From: Thiomicrorhabdus sp. Kp2
GTDB taxonomy: Bacteria > Pseudomonadota > Gammaproteobacteria > Thiomicrospirales > Thiomicrospiraceae
Direction of reading: 5' to 3'
Length of the DNA stretch: 64,000 bases
NCBI RefSeq assembly: GCF_000478585.1
Contig: NZ_ARWI01000001.1
Span: forward strand, 2,170,001-2,234,000
The notes beneath the pieces are model-generated. The model worked only from the letters and a program-made list of their open reading frames with translations. It was not told the DNA's origin and ran no database searches. The position numbers and the translations under genes are program-made. Below are positions 63,466-64,000 of this stretch, one piece after another; the stretch's first letter is position 1, and every line of letters begins with the position of its first letter.

Positions 63466-63477
63466 ACCAGGCCTGGT
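63466..63477. repeat. ACCAGGCCTGGT palindrome, copy 17
   Basis: Perfect copy, 16 bp as TTACC...GGTAA, between the RND gene and the HbpS-like gene. No separate terminator is clear in this gap. Confidence 0.92.
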
Positions 63478-63592
63478 AAGTTGAGATTATTTGTGTCAAT
63501 TAAATGAATATTGTTTTCTTTTGAAGAGAACAATTAAACAGGTATACTCCTAATTCGAATGCTTTTTATACAACGAACAGAGGAGGTGAAAA

Positions 63593-64000
63593 ATGAAAAA
63601 AATAACGAAAGCACTTATGGTTGCAGGTTTAACGTTAACGGCGGCTTTGCCAGTACATGCTGAAGAGCCAATGACCGTAAATGTGGCACGTATTACAGCA
63701 GATACGGCTAATACGATTGCTGTAAATGCCATTAAAGCTTGTCGAGAAAAAGGTATTCCTATCAGTGTTACAGTTGTGGACAGAAATGGAATTGTTCAAG
63801 TACAGATGCGTGACACCATTGCGCCACCAGTTTCATTAAATATCAGTCAGAAAAAAGCCTACACATCGGTGATGTTTAATGTCAAAGGCTCACAATTAGA
63901 AGGTCGTGCTAAAGGTCCTTTACCAACGCTTGGTGAAGGTTTAGCGTTTATGGCAGGTTCTACTCCAATTACAGCGGGTGGTAAACTGTATGGGGCAATC
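63593..64000 (+). CDS. GlcG/HbpS-family protein, 3' end beyond window
   Basis: First 136 codons only; the gene runs off the window. A signal peptide (LTLTAALPVHAEE) is followed by the GlcG/HbpS fold: NTIAVNAIKACREKGIPISV, VTVVDRNGIVQVQMRD, SQKKAYTSVMF and PITAGGKLYGAI. The family includes the haem-binding, redox-sensing HbpS of Streptomyces and cobalamin-related paralogues, so haem binding is only possible. A perfect AGGAGGTG ribosome-binding site lies eight bases before the ATG. It follows the efflux operon by 239 bp on the same strand and may be its functional partner. Confidence 0.85.
   Translation, partial: MKKITKALMVAGLTLTAALPVHAEEPMTVNVARITADTANTIAVNAIKACREKGIPISVTVVDRNGIVQVQMRDTIAPPVSLNISQKKAYTSVMFNVKGSQLEGRAKGPLPTLGEGLAFMAGSTPITAGGKLYGAI

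Noticed and set aside
348-63477. The palindrome as a DNA uptake sequence
   Set aside because: Known uptake sequences (DUS, USS) are not palindromes, and the motif matches none of them.
348-63477. The palindrome as a simple transcription terminator or local operator
   Set aside because: Copies lack T-runs and many lie inside genes; 17 copies in 64 kb are too many for a specific local regulator.
1-64000. tRNA, rRNA or riboswitch genes
   Set aside because: None could be recognised by eye; a covariance scan could still find one in the gaps.

Overview
The window looks like chromosome of a chemolithoautotrophic, sulfur-oxidising gammaproteobacterium, most like the Thiomicrospira/Thiomicrorhabdus/Hydrogenovibrio group (inference). 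The reasons are typical gammaproteobacterial gene orders (murJ-ribF-ileS-lspA; aroQ-accB-accC-prmA-dusB-fis-purH-purD), an FccAB sulfide dehydrogenase beside a complete cytochrome c maturation operon, and a fairly AT-rich genome that prefers TTA/TTG leucine codons. No rRNA, tRNA, CRISPR array, transposase or integrase gene was recognised.

Layout. 1-2.5 kb: a DUF3817 membrane protein, a small periplasmic protein and an acetolactate synthase-like enzyme. 2.7-8.9 kb: murJ, ribF, ileS and lspA. 9.3-11.0 kb: two integron-type gene cassettes without an integrase, one coding a protein of unknown function and one a PD-(D/E)XK nuclease-like protein; a repeat-rich 1 kb spacer follows. 12-24.4 kb: a BCCT transporter, a PqiA-like membrane protein, an MltB-type lytic transglycosylase, rlmKL, a zinc-sensor (CZB) diguanylate cyclase, hemN, an ElyC/YdcF protein and a PAS-PAS-GGDEF cyclase. 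24.7-27.2 kb: clpB with a heat-shock-like promoter. 27.4-36.9 kb (all minus strand): ccmABCDEFGHI, a NapC/NirT tetrahaem cytochrome, fccA and fccB, which together form a sulfide oxidation module with the machinery that attaches haem to its cytochromes; ccmD (52 codons) is included. 37-48.3 kb (minus): a ComFB-like protein, purD, purH, fis, dusB, prmA, accC, accB, aroQ and a DsbD with a duplicated N-terminal domain. 48.7-57.2 kb: fxsA, an SDR protein, a FadL-type porin, a DUF302 lipoprotein, pdxB and an alpha/beta hydrolase, separated by large arrays of non-coding repeats. 57.5-64 kb: a TolC / membrane fusion protein / RND tripartite efflux operon followed by the start of a GlcG/HbpS-family protein cut by the window edge.

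The most striking signal is not a gene. The perfect 12-bp palindrome ACCAGGCCTGGT occurs 17 times (about 0.004 expected at random), 13 times between genes and 4 times inside genes, often extended to 16-20 bp. Shorter versions (AGGCCTG) inside genes appear where Ala-Gly-Leu, Pro-Gly-Leu or Gln-Ala-Trp is encoded, as though codon choice bends to the palindrome. The foreign cassettes contain none. It resembles in style, but not in sequence, the HIP1 palindrome of cyanobacteria. Other dispersed elements include a MITE-like pair, a long-hairpin family whose stems differ but whose loops are shared, GTCATT-type repeat arrays of 159 and 183 bp period, a 184-bp tandem duplication, and CACGAAG repeats arranged as inverted pairs around the palindrome.
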